Made by a program: the position numbers and the translations under genes
From: Aquarana catesbeiana
Lineage: Eukaryota > Chordata > Amphibia > Anura > Ranidae
Assembly: GCF_042186555.1 (NCBI RefSeq)
Contig: NC_133336.1
Location: forward strand, 40,681,074 to 40,745,073
Reading direction: 5' to 3'
DNA length: 64,000 nucleotides
In this document: in pieces, positions 1 to 10,681 of the stretch
Numbering within the stretch: the stretch's first letter is position 1
Layout of the letters: each line of letters begins with the position of its first letter
Notes under the pieces: model-generated
Seen by the model: the letters and a program-made list of their open reading frames with translations, nothing else
Database searches by the model: none
Told to the model about the DNA's origin: nothing

Positions 1-200
1 GCCGGGGTTCTTCTCCCCGCATCCGCTGTCACAATTTGACAAGCATGCAGCTGTGCGGGGTTCCGCCCACATGGCCGCATCATTCATTCACAGAGTTTTG
101 TGAATGAACTACCGAAATCCTTTGCAGCTGACAGCTTGTAGTTTCAATGAACTACCAGGCCACTGATGAGCACTCTATGTAGTTCAATGATGCTTCCTGT
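1..200. repeat. Fragment of a dispersed repeat (same family as 26953-27376)
   Basis: Read on the minus strand, this stretch shares blocks with 27160-27310: GGTAGTTCATTGAAA, ACTACAAG, CTGTCAG, GTGGGCGGA and ATTGTGACAGC occur in the same order. The copy is cut by the window edge. No coding content is visible. It lies in the VRK1 intron before the first exon seen here. Confidence 0.55.
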
Positions 201-454
201 TGTTTAGTAACTATGATGTATGGGCAGACAGCTACAGTCTGCAGGAACCTGATATTGCTGCAGATCAGAAGTGCAAAGCTTTACAGACTCCTAATAACAA
301 AAAAAGAAATGCTTTTTTTATTTTTTTTTAACTAGACTTACTAGCTGGAAGACCCTGCTAAGCTGTAATTTAGTAGAGAAGGGGGTGAACTAGATGGGGA
401 AAAAAAATGAACCCTTGTTTTGGACACAAATTGAAATATGTTTTTAAATTGTAG

Positions 455-524
455 GAACCGAGCGATAATGGGCCCCTATTCTCAGAGTTGAAATTCTACA
501 TGCGTGCTGCGAAGCCAGAAATGA
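455..524 (+). CDS. VRK1: VRK1 exon a (kinase N-lobe, after the catalytic lysine)
   Basis: The exon reads EPSDNGPLFSELKFYMRAAK then PEM, with one base left over. This is the VRK1 N-lobe segment just after the VVKVE lysine motif. The SELKFY glutamate is the expected alpha-C helix residue that pairs with the lysine. The acceptor is ttgtag and the donor is gtaagt (perfect consensus). It enters in phase 0 and leaves with 1 nt. Earlier exons are not in the window. Confidence 0.93.
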
Positions 525-1503
525 GTAAGTCTAGCTCATTTGTTACATAAACCAGATGACTAGTAGTTATGTTTATAGCTTAGTTTTTGAGGGGTATTTA
601 ATTTGGACGTTCTAGGGTCTGCCCTTGACTAGAAGCTCTATGCATGACATGTTTTTGAATTTGCTTGGACACCTAACATATAGACTATGTTACTGTACAC
701 AGAACCTGCCTCTGCAGATGCCAGCTTGTACATTTTGTTTGTATGGTACGATAGAATATCAATTTAAAGAATTAGCTGCACCATCCAGAGCTTATTATAT
801 TGGACTGTAAACTCTGTTAGGCAGTGGCATGTTATAAATGAGCTCTCCTTACTTGATGTCATATTAGTGACATCCATGGTACAAGAGACTGCCTGTTTTA
901 AAATGCTTAGTGGAAAAAGACAGCCACATACTTAAACGGATTTCATATTATAATGGAGCCTTAGAGATTGCTCTCTAGTTATAAAGAAACATTTAAAACC
1001 TTCCCCTGTGTTTCAGGTGACTGTTGGAGGCTTTCCAAATGTTACAAGGGACTGTTAAAGCCTGCTGCCATGTTTTGGGATACAAAGGCCCCGCTCCCAT
1101 CCCGCCGCTCCCACTGTCATGCATTTTTCCTTCTGTTTTGTTTATGCTCTTTAACGTCCTTTTTAGTGTGTTTTTTCATGCACGTCCGTAGACTTCAATG
1201 GGCCATAAAAACGCAGGTAAATGCATATACTATTGGACATGCCTAATTTTTTTAGAACACAGCACGCAAATGTGAAAGACCTCCTTGGCATTTTCATGAA
1301 ACATGCATTTCTATGGGCTGCAGAATACAAATCAGGTGTGAACCAGAGTTTTTAATGTTGCCATGTTAGAAACTATCCACATGTTTCAGGAGGATGCTAA
1401 TGAGTTATTCATTCTTTATTGGAAAGTGCACAGGGAAGCTTTTCTTGGGTGGCTAAATCGCATATCGCCCCCCCCCCCCCCCCCCCCATAGAGTGCCAAA
1501 TTA
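525..1503. other. Intron 1, upstream part: no element recognised
   Basis: AT-rich intronic DNA without a credible reading frame. It includes a C homopolymer at about 1468-1487. A few short ORFs here have no family resemblance. The last bases, 1501-1503 (TTA), are the target site of the next element. Confidence 0.6.
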
Positions 1504-1765
1504 GCCCCCGTTCACACAGGTGCAACTTCAGGTGCGACTTACAATTCGCATCTAATGTCTTTCTATGGCACCGTCTTAATTGGAGCGATTTAAAAAATAG
1601 TTCTGCACTATTTTTGGCGATTTTTCATGCGCAACTTGCATTGACATTTGTGCTTGAAATCGTACAGATGTCGGCAAGCCCTAGGTGAAGTCGCACTGTC
1701 CTGCGACTTTGAAATCACTCTGAAGTAGCATGATTTCAAAGCTGCATTCAGTGTAAATGGGGGGC
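1504..1765. mobile_element. Non-autonomous PIF/Harbinger-type MITE
   Basis: The ends are GCCCCCGTTCACAC and GTGTAAATGGGGGGC (inverted). They are flanked by TTA at 1501-1503 and TTA at 1766-1768, the 3-bp duplication expected of PIF/Harbinger. It resembles the larger GGCCCCTTTCACAC elements at 13659 and 43583. No transposase is present. Confidence 0.65.
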
Positions 1766-2629
1766 TTACAGTACCGACACATGACAGCCGCTGGCAGCGC
1801 CCTATTTTCTCCCAGCTTGACAACTGGACACAGATTCAATGTATATTCTGCATAATCCATAGCTCCCAACAAGAACTGGGCAACATGGCAACCTCAGTCA
1901 CTTATCTATTCTGTCTCATACCTGTCAAAAACAAATTCCCAGCTCACTTACCAGCTAGACTGCAACAAAACCGAATTGATCCCGTCTAACAAGTCACCTT
2001 AAAAACAAGGAGTTTAGTCGCACACGTATGCAAACACATGAGTAAGCAGCAGTGGCCAAATCAAGGCACCCCGCTGTACTGCGGTCCTGACAACATCCCT
2101 TTGAGTCTCCCAAGTTGGAGGTCATATAGCAGTGGAGAGATTAAGGGCAAGTTTGCCTGGAAGGAGCCCACCACTCCTTAACCACTTCAGCCCCGGAAGG
2201 ATTTACCCCCTTCCTGACCAGAGCACTTTTTACAATTCGGCACTGCGTCGCTTTAACTGCTAATTGCGCGGTCATGCAATGCTGTACCCAAACGAAATTT
2301 GCGTCCTTTTCTTCCCACAAATAGAGCTTTCTTTTGATGGTATTTGATCACCTCTGCCGTTTTTATTTTTTGCGCTATAAACGGAAAAAGACTGAAAATT
2401 TTGAAAAAAAATGATATTTTCTACTTTTTGTTATAAAAAAAATCCAATAAACTAAATTTTAGTCATACATTTAGGCCAAAATGTATTCGGCCACATGTCT
2501 TTGGTAAAAAAAATGTCAATAAGCGTATATTTATTGGTTTGCGCAAAAGTTATAGCGTCTACAAACTAGGGTACATTTTCTGGAATTTACACAGCTTTTA
2601 GTTTATGACTGCCTATGTCATTTCTTGAG

Positions 2630-3691
2630 GTGCTAAAATGGTAGGGCAGTACAAACCCCCTGCAAATGACCCCATTTTGGAAAGTAGACACCCCAAGGAA
2701 ATTGCTGAGAGGCATGTTGAGCCCATTGAATATTTATTTTTTTTTTGTCCCAAGTGATTGAATAATGACAAAAAAAAAAAAATTACAAAAAGTTGTCACT
2801 AAATGATATTGCTCACATAGGCCATGGGCATATGTGGAATTGCACCCCAAAATACATTCAGCTGCTTCTCCTGAGTACGGGGATACCACATGTGTGGCAC
2901 TTTTTGGGAGCCTAGCCGCGTACGGGGCCCCGAAAACCCAGCACCACCTTCAGGATTTCTAAGGGCATACATTTTTGATTTCACTCCTCACTACCTATCA
3001 CAGTTTTGAAGGCCATAAAATGCCAAGATGGCACAACCCCCCCCCCCAAATGACCCCATTTTGGAAAGTAGACACCCCAAGCTATTTGCTGAGAGGCATG
3101 GTGAGTATTTTGCAGCTCTGATTTGTTTTTGAAAATGAAGAAAGACCAGAAAAAAAATTTTTTTTTTTTTCAATTTTCAAAACCTTGTGACAAAAAGTGA
3201 GGTCTGCAAAATACTCACTATACCTCTCAGCAAATAGCTTGGGGTGTCTACTTTCCAAAATGGGGTCATTTGGGGGGGTTTTGTGCCACCTGGGCTTTCC
3301 ATGGCCTCCGAAACTGTGATAGGCAGTGAAGAGTGAAATCAAAAATTTACGGCCTTAGAAAGCCTGAAGGCGGTTCTTGGTTTTCGGGGTCCCGTACGCG
3401 GCTAGGCTCCCAAAAAGTCCCACACATGTGGTATCCCCATACTCAGGAGAAGCAACAGAATTTATTTTGGGGTGTAATTTCACATATTCCCATGGCATGT
3501 TTGAGCAATATAACATTTAGTGACAACTTTGTGCAAAAAAAAAAAAAAATTTGTCTCTTTCCCGCAACTTGTGTCACAATATAAAATATTCCATGGACTC
3601 GACATGCCTCTCAGCAAATAGCTTGGGGTGTCTACTTTCCAAAATGGGGTCATTTGGGGGGGGTTTGAACTGTCCTGGCATTTTATGCACA
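2630..3691. repeat. Giant near-palindrome in piggyBac copy 1 (about 520-bp arms)
   Basis: The left arm (about 2630-3150) and right arm (about 3175-3691) are inverted copies. CCATTTTGGAAAGTAGACAC occurs forward near 2673 and 3056, and its reverse complement occurs near 3246 and 3637. CACATGTG, CTCCTGAGTA and TATCACAGTTT also recur in mirrored order. The loop near 3150-3175 is a T-tract. Each arm also contains an internal direct repeat of about 380 bp. Confidence 0.85.
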
Positions 3692-5224
3692 ACATTTAGA
3701 AGCTTACGTCACACATCACCCACTCTTCTAACCACTTGAAGACAAAGCCCTTTCTGACACTTTTTGATTACATGAAAAAATTATTTTTTTTTGCAAGAAA
3801 ATTACTTTGAACCCCCAAACATTATATATTATTTTAAAGCAAATGCCCTACAGATTAAAATAATGGGTGTTTCATTTTTTTTTTTCACACAGTAATTGCG
3901 CAGCGATTTTTCAAACGCATTTTTTGTGGAAAAAACACACTTTTTTAAATTTTAATGCACTAAAACACACTATATTGCCCAAATGTTTGATGAAATAAAA
4001 AAGATGATCTTAGGCCGAGTACATGGATACCAAACATGACATGCTTTACAATTGCGCACAAACGTGCAGTGGCAACAAAATTAATACATTTTTAAAAGCC
4101 TTTAAAAGCCTTTACAGGTTACCACTTTAGATTTACAGAGGAGGTCTACTGCTAAAATTACTGCCCTCGATCTGACCTTTGCGGTGATACCTCGCATGCA
4201 TGGTGCAATTGCTGTTTACATTTGACGCCAGACCGACGCTTGCGTTCGCCTTAGCGCGAGAGCAGGGGGGACAGGGGTGCTTTTTTTTTTTTTTCTTTAT
4301 TATTTTTTTGCTTTTTTATCTTATTTTTAAACTGTTCCTTTCATATTTTTTTTTTTTTTTTAATCATTTTTATTGTTCTCTCAGGGAATGTAAATATCCC
4401 CTATGATAGCAATAGGTAGTGACAGGTACTCTTTTTTTGAAAAAATTGGGGTCTATTAGACCCTAGATTTCTCCTCTGCCCTCAAAGCATCTGACCACAC
4501 CAAGATCGGTGTGATAAAATGCTTTCCCAATTTCCCAATGGCGCTGTTTACATCCGGCGAAATCTAAGTCATAAAATGCTCGTAGCTTCCGGTTTCTTAG
4601 GCCATAGAGATGTTTGGAGCCACTCTGGTCTCTGATCAGCTCTATGGTCAGCTGGCTGAATCACCGGCTGCATTCTCAGGTTCCCTGTTGAGACAGGAGA
4701 GCCAGAGAAAAACACAGAAGACGGTGGGGGGGGGGGGGCATTCCCTCCCACTGCTTGTAAAAGCAGTCTAGAGGCTAATTAGCCGCTAGGATTGCTTTTA
4801 CATGAAAGCCGACCGCTGGCTGAAAAGAATGATACCAAGATGATACCTAAACCTGCAGGCATCATTCTGGTATAACCACTCAAAGTCGTGAATGGCGTAC
4901 CTGAAGACAAAAAAATGGTTAACAATAAAGCACAGTAAACGGTAAAGTATAAAAAATTGCATACCTGAAAAGCAAACATGATAAAACATAATAACAATAA
5001 AACATTGCAGAATAGAATACAGTAAAAAAGAGCAGAACACCAGAGAGAGAATAGAGAGAGAGAGAGAACAATAAAACGACAACTATTTTTTTTTTTACAC
5101 TTTTTTTTTGTAACTGTAACTTTTATAACTGTAACCGGTTCCAGGTTCGGGTCTCTCAAAATGTGATGGCATCTTGGGAGACCCTGTGAAAGTGTGCCTA
5201 GTCTGTGGAATGCTGTACCCTACG

Positions 5225-5593
5225 CTAATACTCAACTAGTGAATGGTAGCGTTCAAAACATTCACCAATGCAAAGACCAGGATTATCAGGACAGGAGGGA
5301 CAATAATAGCGGGTGTCACGCCTATATCCGCGTTTGCTGCAGACACATCTTTTTTGGGGGGGTTCGTTGGGTAGGGGTACTCGGGAGGACATATAAATGC
5401 CTCTCATGCAGCCGACTGCATTTGGTTGGGGATGTGAATGGGGGAAATACGGGCGCTGCAGAAGTGGTGGGTTCCCAATTAGGATTGGCGAATGCAGCAG
5501 GAAGGGCATTATGGGCACGACGGGCCTGTGTTTGTCTTCTTGGTGGCAGCGGGACACTACTTGTGCTTGCCACCTCACCAGCTTGAACTGCAC
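5225..5593 (-). pseudogene. piggyBac transposase remnant: N-terminal piece fused to the C-terminal Cys-rich domain
   Basis: The last part of the frame carries RRDTRYYCPSCPDNPGLC and ends FERYHSLVEY-stop, the C-terminal zinc-binding signature of piggyBac transposases (DDE_Tnp_1_7 family). The first part, MQFKLVRWQAQV, is shared with the N-terminal side of the second copy (61393 downwards on the minus strand). The residues between them, including the whole DDE catalytic core, are missing, so this is an internal-deletion derivative. The first cysteine pair reads CVC rather than the C-x2-C of copy 2 (CRVC), so one zinc ligand spacing is broken. The frame has no function of its own. Mobilisation would need transposase from elsewhere. 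Confidence 0.75.
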
Positions 5594-5667
5594 TTATGGG
5601 ACTCACCACGTCACCAAGTGTTACTGCAGTGCTGGTATGACTACGACCGGGGTGTACTAGGCCGCTG

Positions 5668-6313
5668 GCGCTTGCCAGTTCACCAAAACGCTACAAAAAA
5701 AAGTGACAGTGATCGATCGATACTGCACTTGGGTGGGCTGGGCCGGGCGGAGGGGCAAAACGCAGGTGCTAGCAGGTATCTGGGCTGATCCCACTAACAC
5801 TGCGTTTTTGGGAACCCTAAACTGCTGGGGACGCTAGTATAGATCTGATCGGATCAGATATTGATCCGATCAGATACTATACCACTAAGGGAGCTGTACG
5901 GTGCGTGCGTGGGTGTTAGTGGTACTGGCGCTAATCTGACGCTGCTTGGGGCTGGTGCTTGCCAGTTCACCAAAATGCTACCAAAAAAACTGTTAGCGAT
6001 CGCAGGGATCAGGCCTGACTCTGCGAACGCTGCAGTTATGCGTTTAGTGTTTTGTAAGTGACAGTGATCGATCGATACTGCACTTGGGTGGGCTGGGCGG
6101 AGGGGCAAAACGCAGGTGCTAGCAGGTATCTGGGCTGATCCCGCTAACACTGCGTTTTTGGGAACCCTAAACTGCTGGGGACGCTAGTATAGATCTGATC
6201 GGATCAGATATTGATGCGTTCAGATACTATACCACTAAGGGAGGTGTACGGTGCGTGTACGGTGCGTGCGTGGGTGTTCGCGGTACTGGCGCTAATCTGA
6301 CGCTGCCTGGGGC
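5668..6313. repeat. Tandem duplication in piggyBac copy 1, period about 351-356 bp
   Basis: GATCGATCGATACTGCACTT occurs near 5711 and 6067, and TAGTATAGATCTGATCGGAT near 5835 and 6186. The two units differ by small indels. Each unit contains the imperfect palindrome ATCTGATCGGATCAGAT. Confidence 0.85.
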
Positions 6314-7420
6314 GACACATATCACCGCCGGGCGATCAGGGGGCTAAACCTTTATTCGGTAATAAACGGCGGGTGCCCCGACACTATAAAAAATAAACAA
6401 ACTAACCAGCGTCACCCGTAACAGTTATACGGTGATCAGTGGTGAAAGGGTTAACTAGGTGGCAATCAAGGGGTTAAAACATTTATTAGGTAGTATATGG
6501 GGGTCCCTGTCGCTATAAAACGCTGACAGCGAACCTAAATATTTACGTTCCTAACTAGCGTCACCAGCGACACTAATACAGCGATCAGAAAAATGATCGC
6601 TTAGCGACACTGGTGACAGGGGGTGATCAAGGGGTTAAAACTTTATTAGGGGGGGTTAGTGGGGTACCCTAGACCTACAGGGGGCTAATACTAACTGTCC
6701 TACCACACTAACTGTCACAAACTGACACTATGCAGTAATCAGGAAAAAAACAAAACAAAACAAAAAAACCTGCTTGGTGTCAGTTTGTGACGGGGGGGGG
6801 GGGGGGGATCGGGGGTGTTTAGTGTGCCTGGCATGTTCTACTGTGTTGTGTGTAGTGTTGGTGCACTTACATGTCTTCTCTCCTCGGTGCTGGAACGGAA
6901 ACTGGCCAGCCGAGGAGAGATGACATCACATCCTCTGCCTCTGTGTACTATACAGAGGCAGGGGATGTTTCTTATTGGCTGGGAGCGATCGCGAGGGGGG
7001 GGCCACGATCGGATGGCCTCCCCCTCATCTCTGATCGCTCCTAGACAAATGCCGACCGCCGCTGGCACCGGGGGGGGTCCGATCGGACCCCCCGCCCGCG
7101 GGAAGGCAATCACGTACCAGGTACGTGATTTTGCCTGCCCGTGCCGCTCTGCTCACGTATATATGCGTGAGGCGGTCGGCAAGTGGTTAAAGGCACAGGG
7201 ATGCATGAGACACCCAGCAAGGGTACAGTGGCAGCTGAAGGTATCCAGCGCTTCTCCACGCCATTCATTGGTAGTTGTCATTTTGTTTTTTACTGTCTCA
7301 TACCTGCAATGCTTGTCTGGTAATCTATGTGGATAGTTCTGTGTTGTGAGGGCAGTGAGTGAAGATACTGCTGTAACTTTTTCTATTGATGTTTTTTTTT
7401 TTTTTTTTTTTTTTTTGAAG

Positions 7421-7508
7421 TTCAGCAATGGACCAACTCTCATAAACTGGACTACCTTGGTGTGCCCAGATACTGGGGCTCTGGACTTCATGAGAAAAGT
7501 GGAAACAG
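7421..7508 (+). CDS. VRK1: VRK1 exon b (N-lobe beta strands)
   Basis: Completing the split codon gives IQQWTNSHKLDYLGVPRYWG then SGLHEKSGN, matching the conserved VRK LGVPxYWGSGLH block. The acceptor follows a run of about 26 T (tgaag at 7416-7420). A second AG five bases in (7424-7425) would shift the frame, so the first is chosen. The donor is gtaacg. It enters with 2 nt and leaves with 2 nt. Confidence 0.94.
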
Positions 7509-7721
7509 GTAACGAGTTCTCAAGCAAAGCCTTCTTCGTTATTTAAATTGCTGTTCAGGTTTACTGATGATTTGCATATTTTAAGAAGTTTTTATTTTCT
7601 TGGTAATTTTGAAAGCAAACTGAATATTTGAAGTCCCTGCTTTTTACGTCTTTATTCTGTGGAATGTTTTATTTTATAAGATGCATTCAGAAAATAACTT
7701 ATTTCTGCTTCTTACTTGCAG

Positions 7722-7830
7722 TTACAGGTTCATGGTGATGGATCGATTTGGGAAGGATTTACAGAAGATTTATGAGGATACTGGGAAACAGTTCCCTCAC
7801 AAGACTGTATTGCAGCTGGGGTTAAGACTG
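7722..7830 (+). CDS. VRK1: VRK1 exon c (hinge and alpha-D/E region)
   Basis: After the shared serine codon it reads YRFMVMDRFGKDLQKIYEDT and ends HKTVLQLGLRL. MDRFGxDLQK is the VRK hinge signature that lines the ATP pocket. The acceptor is ttgcag and the donor is gttagt. It leaves in phase 0. Confidence 0.95.
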
Positions 7831-8232
7831 GTTAGTTTATTGCTTAAATATTACTGCAATTGTTGAGCCATTTTCACAGAAATGCACAAACCTTATTATC
7901 ACAATTCCTTTAATTCCCACCTACAAAGTTTTAGATATTTCAGACTCTCCTGTCATCACTGCCTGGTATTTTATTTTCCAATGGCATCCACCCATCCCAC
8001 CCCACCCCCCATCATAAATAAATATATTAAAAACAAAGTACCTGCAGATGGGCCCTACTATAGTCTCAAGACATGTGACCTTTTAGATTGCTGACTTCTG
8101 TTGGAAACCATGATTTGGCTGTCAGTTGGGGTTCCAGAAAAATTGCAGGTATGGGAAACTGTATAGAAATGGATGAGCACTAATAGAATTCATTTGTTTC
8201 TATGTTAAACATGAATTTGTATAGAAGCAATA
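7831..8232. other. Intron 3, first part: no element recognised
   Basis: Plain AT-rich intron. It ends at the TA target of the Tc1 copy. Confidence 0.5.
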
Positions 8233-9312
8233 TACACTTACTGGCCACATTTTGTACATATATTCAATTGCTTGGTAACACATATTGCTAATCGGCCAAT
8301 CACATGGCAGCAGCTCAATGTATTTAACTTGCTGAAGTTCAAACCAAGTATCAGAATGGGGAAGAAAGGGGATTTAAGTGACTTTGAACATGGAATGGTT
8401 GTTGGTGCCAGACGGGCTGGTCTGAGTATTTCAAAAACTGCTCATCTACTGGGATTTTCACGCACAACCATCTCTAGGGTTTACAGAGAATGGTCCGAGA
8501 AAAAGAAAATATCCTGTGATATTCCACAGTTGTGTGGGCAAAAAATGCCTTGGTATGCAGAATACCATCTCTGAACGCACAATACATCGAGCCTTGAAGC
8601 AGATGGGCTACAGCAGCAGGTGCCGCTCCTGTCGGCTGAGAACAGTAATCTGAGGCTCCAATTTGCACAGGCTCACAAAAATCAGAAGATTGGGAAAAAC
8701 GTTGCTTGGTCTGATTTCAGCTGCGACATTCAGATGGTAGAGTCAGGATTTGGTGTAAACAACATGAAAGCATGGATCCATCCTGCCTTGTATCAACGGT
8801 TCAGGCTGGTGGTGGTGTAATGGTGTGGGGGATATGTTCTTGGCACACTTTGGGCCCCTTAGTACCAACTGAATATCTCAAAAGCAACGGCCTACCTGAG
8901 TGTTGTTGCTGACCATGTCCATCCCTTTATTCATACAGTGTACTCATCTTCTGATAGCTCCTTCCAGCAGGATAATACACCATTTGACAGCTCAAATCGT
9001 CTCAAAAACTGGTTTCTTGAACATGACAATGAGGTCCCTGTACTCCAATGGCCTCCACAGTCACCAGATCTCATCCAATAGAGCACCTTTGGGATGTGGT
9101 GGAACGGGAGATTCACATCATGGATGTGAAACAGACAAATCTGCAGCTACTGCATGATGCTATCATGTCGCTATGGGCCAAAATCTCTGAGGAATGTTTC
9201 CAACACCTTGTTGAATCTTTGCCATGAAGAATGAAGGCAGTTCTGAAGGCAAAAGGGGGTCCGATTGGGTACTAGCAAGGTGTACCTAATAATAAAGTGG
9301 CCAGTGAGTTTA
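8233..9312 (+). mobile_element. Tc1/mariner transposon copy A, with transposase pseudogene
   Basis: TA flanks both sides (8231-8232, 9313-9314). The inverted ends are TACACTTACTGGCCAC and GTGGCCAGTGAGTTTA. The transposase starts at 8356 with MGKKGDLSDFEHGMVVGARR and the helix-turn-helix FSRTTISRVYREWSE, typical of vertebrate Tc1-like elements. Around 8520-8560 the frame loses part of the second DNA-binding domain. Later pieces (ENSNLRLQFAQAHKN; QDNTP near the second catalytic Asp; EHLW-like text near 9080) are in different frames. The element is dead, with several frameshifts and one internal deletion. Confidence 0.9.
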
Positions 9313-9433
9313 TATGATACCTAATAGTGTACCTCACTAATTTTATTTCTTGCCTGTGTCCTTAGTTTAATACCGTTTTGCACTTACAGCTGCCTAGACA
9401 AATCAATTCTATTTTATCTTTCATGTTTTGTAG

Positions 9434-9526
9434 ATTGACATTCTGGAGTATATACATGAGCATGAATATGTACATGGAGATATCAAAGCTTCCAATCTTC
9501 TCCTTCATCACAAATATCCGAATCAG
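9434..9526 (+). CDS. VRK1: VRK1 exon d (catalytic loop)
   Basis: It reads IDILEYIHEHEYVHGDIKAS then NLLLHHKYPNQ, 31 whole codons. HGDIKASN is the catalytic loop; its Asp is the catalytic base (human Asp177) and its Lys matches human Lys179. Both are intact, so the kinase should be active. The acceptor is ttgtag and the donor is gtatgt. Both boundaries are phase 0. Confidence 0.96.
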
Positions 9527-10146
9527 GTATGTAAAGACAACGGTTATGAAAAGTGTAGTGTCATTTTTCTGTAGTAGCATGATGTGTCACTTTCTGTTTT
9601 TAATGTTTTATGAATTAGGCCTGGTTCGCCCTTATGTGCTTTTTGGTGCTTTTGTAGAAATGCACTACTGTTCATTTAACATGGTTTCCAATGGGACACT
9701 TCCAATCTGTGCTTTTTTCAGCCACTGCGTTTTTTAGAAAGGGTCAGGGAAATTTTTTTTAACACAAATCTGTGCTTTTTTTGGTTCAAAAGACTTCACT
9801 GGAGATGCTGCAAAAAAGCATGTAGTTCGTTTTAGCTGTGATTTGCATTTTTTTTAACCTCTCGAACAACAAATTGGCCAAGAAATAGCGTCAAAACACA
9901 AATCACGGTAAAATCGTGTGTGCAAAAAGCCCTGCAGGAACGATCAAAAGCAAACTGCATAGGTGTGAAAATGAGTTGTAGCTTGAAAGTAGAAGACCCT
10001 TATCTCTTGCATCCAGCATTCTTTATCGGCAAGTCTCCATCACTGTTCTTGTAGTTGTGCCGCCACAATAAAATGGTAGAGGTTTGGCCACATGATGGTT
10101 CCACCATGGCCCAGATTGTGCACTACTCCTGCAGTGACAATGGTGC
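9527..10146. repeat. Intron 4 start, with a weak GGCCTGGTTCGCC-type repeat (about 9617-9975)
   Basis: TTAGGCCTGGTTCGCCC near 9617 resembles a Harbinger-type end. The segment to about 9975 has mirrored pieces (AATCACGG, CAAAAGCA), but I cannot define its right end. The rest is unremarkable intron. Confidence 0.35.
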
Positions 10147-10499
10147 CTTTGCCCTTTCACATCTAGCGATTTGGGATCACAGACATCACCGTGATTCTGC
10201 CTGATTCCAAATCTCACTGCATTGCTGGCAAAACGCAGAACACGTGTTTGTGCAACATTGATTTTAAATGGCAGCAAAATGCATCGTTCGTACCTTTTGT
10301 CTCCCAAAAAAAAGCTCCTGCTCCATTTTTGGGCAAGAAGCTTCACGTGGTGCAGCTAGCCGTAATTCAGGTGCAATTAAAAATAACTGGCACACAAACG
10401 TGTGCTGTGTTTTGCCAGCATTGCAGTGAGATTTGGAATCCCAGGCAGAATCGTGGCGATTCCACCTGCAACCCCAAATTGCTAGATGTGAACGGGGCG
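10147..10499. mobile_element. Foldback MITE (about 110-bp inverted arms)
   Basis: GCCCTTTCACATCTAGC at the left pairs with GCTAGATGTGAACGGGGC at the right. Inside, GATTCTGCC, CCAAATCTCACTGCA and CTGGCAAAACGCAG are mirrored in order. No clear target duplication is seen. The TIR style suggests the Harbinger-like group. Confidence 0.65.
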
Positions 10500-10681
10500 C
10501 TAGAGGTTTATTTGTACAGTAAAAAAAAACCTCCCTTTGTCATTCCCATTCAGTGTTTTTATGGGTAATTCTCTTGGCAGTGTCATGTGACCAACATTAC
10601 CACTTGAAACTTATTAACCATCCCACCTCTTATACACGTGAACTTTAATGGCATCCCAGTCTTAGTCTGAAGGGTTCAGTA

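Larger units (their letters stand above)
2178..7190 (-). mobile_element. piggyBac-type DNA transposon, copy 1 (5.0 kb, defective)
   Basis: TTAA occurs at both ends (2178-2181 and 7187-7190). The termini are CCACTTCAGCC on the left and GGCAAGTGG on the right, so the outer TTAACCACTT is inverted at both ends, as expected for piggyBac. Inside, left to right, are a giant palindrome (2630-3691), T-rich spacers, a minus-strand transposase remnant (5225-5593), a tandem duplication (5668-6313) and repeated GGGTTAA motifs near the right end. The overall layout matches the second copy at 51364-62374. The right end is 230 bp from VRK1 exon b. The element cannot move by itself because the DDE core is absent. 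Confidence 0.8.

Noticed and set aside
2630..3691. CRISPR-like reading of the repeated CCCATTTTGGAAAGTAGACA block
   Set aside because: Only four copies in mirrored pairs, not a spaced direct array, and the genome is a vertebrate.
4200..4406. Phe-rich 68-codon frame resembling membrane segments
   Set aside because: It is produced by T homopolymers inside piggyBac copy 1.
6815..7336. 173-codon + frame
   Set aside because: It spans the right end of piggyBac copy 1 and crosses its TTAA border; composition only.
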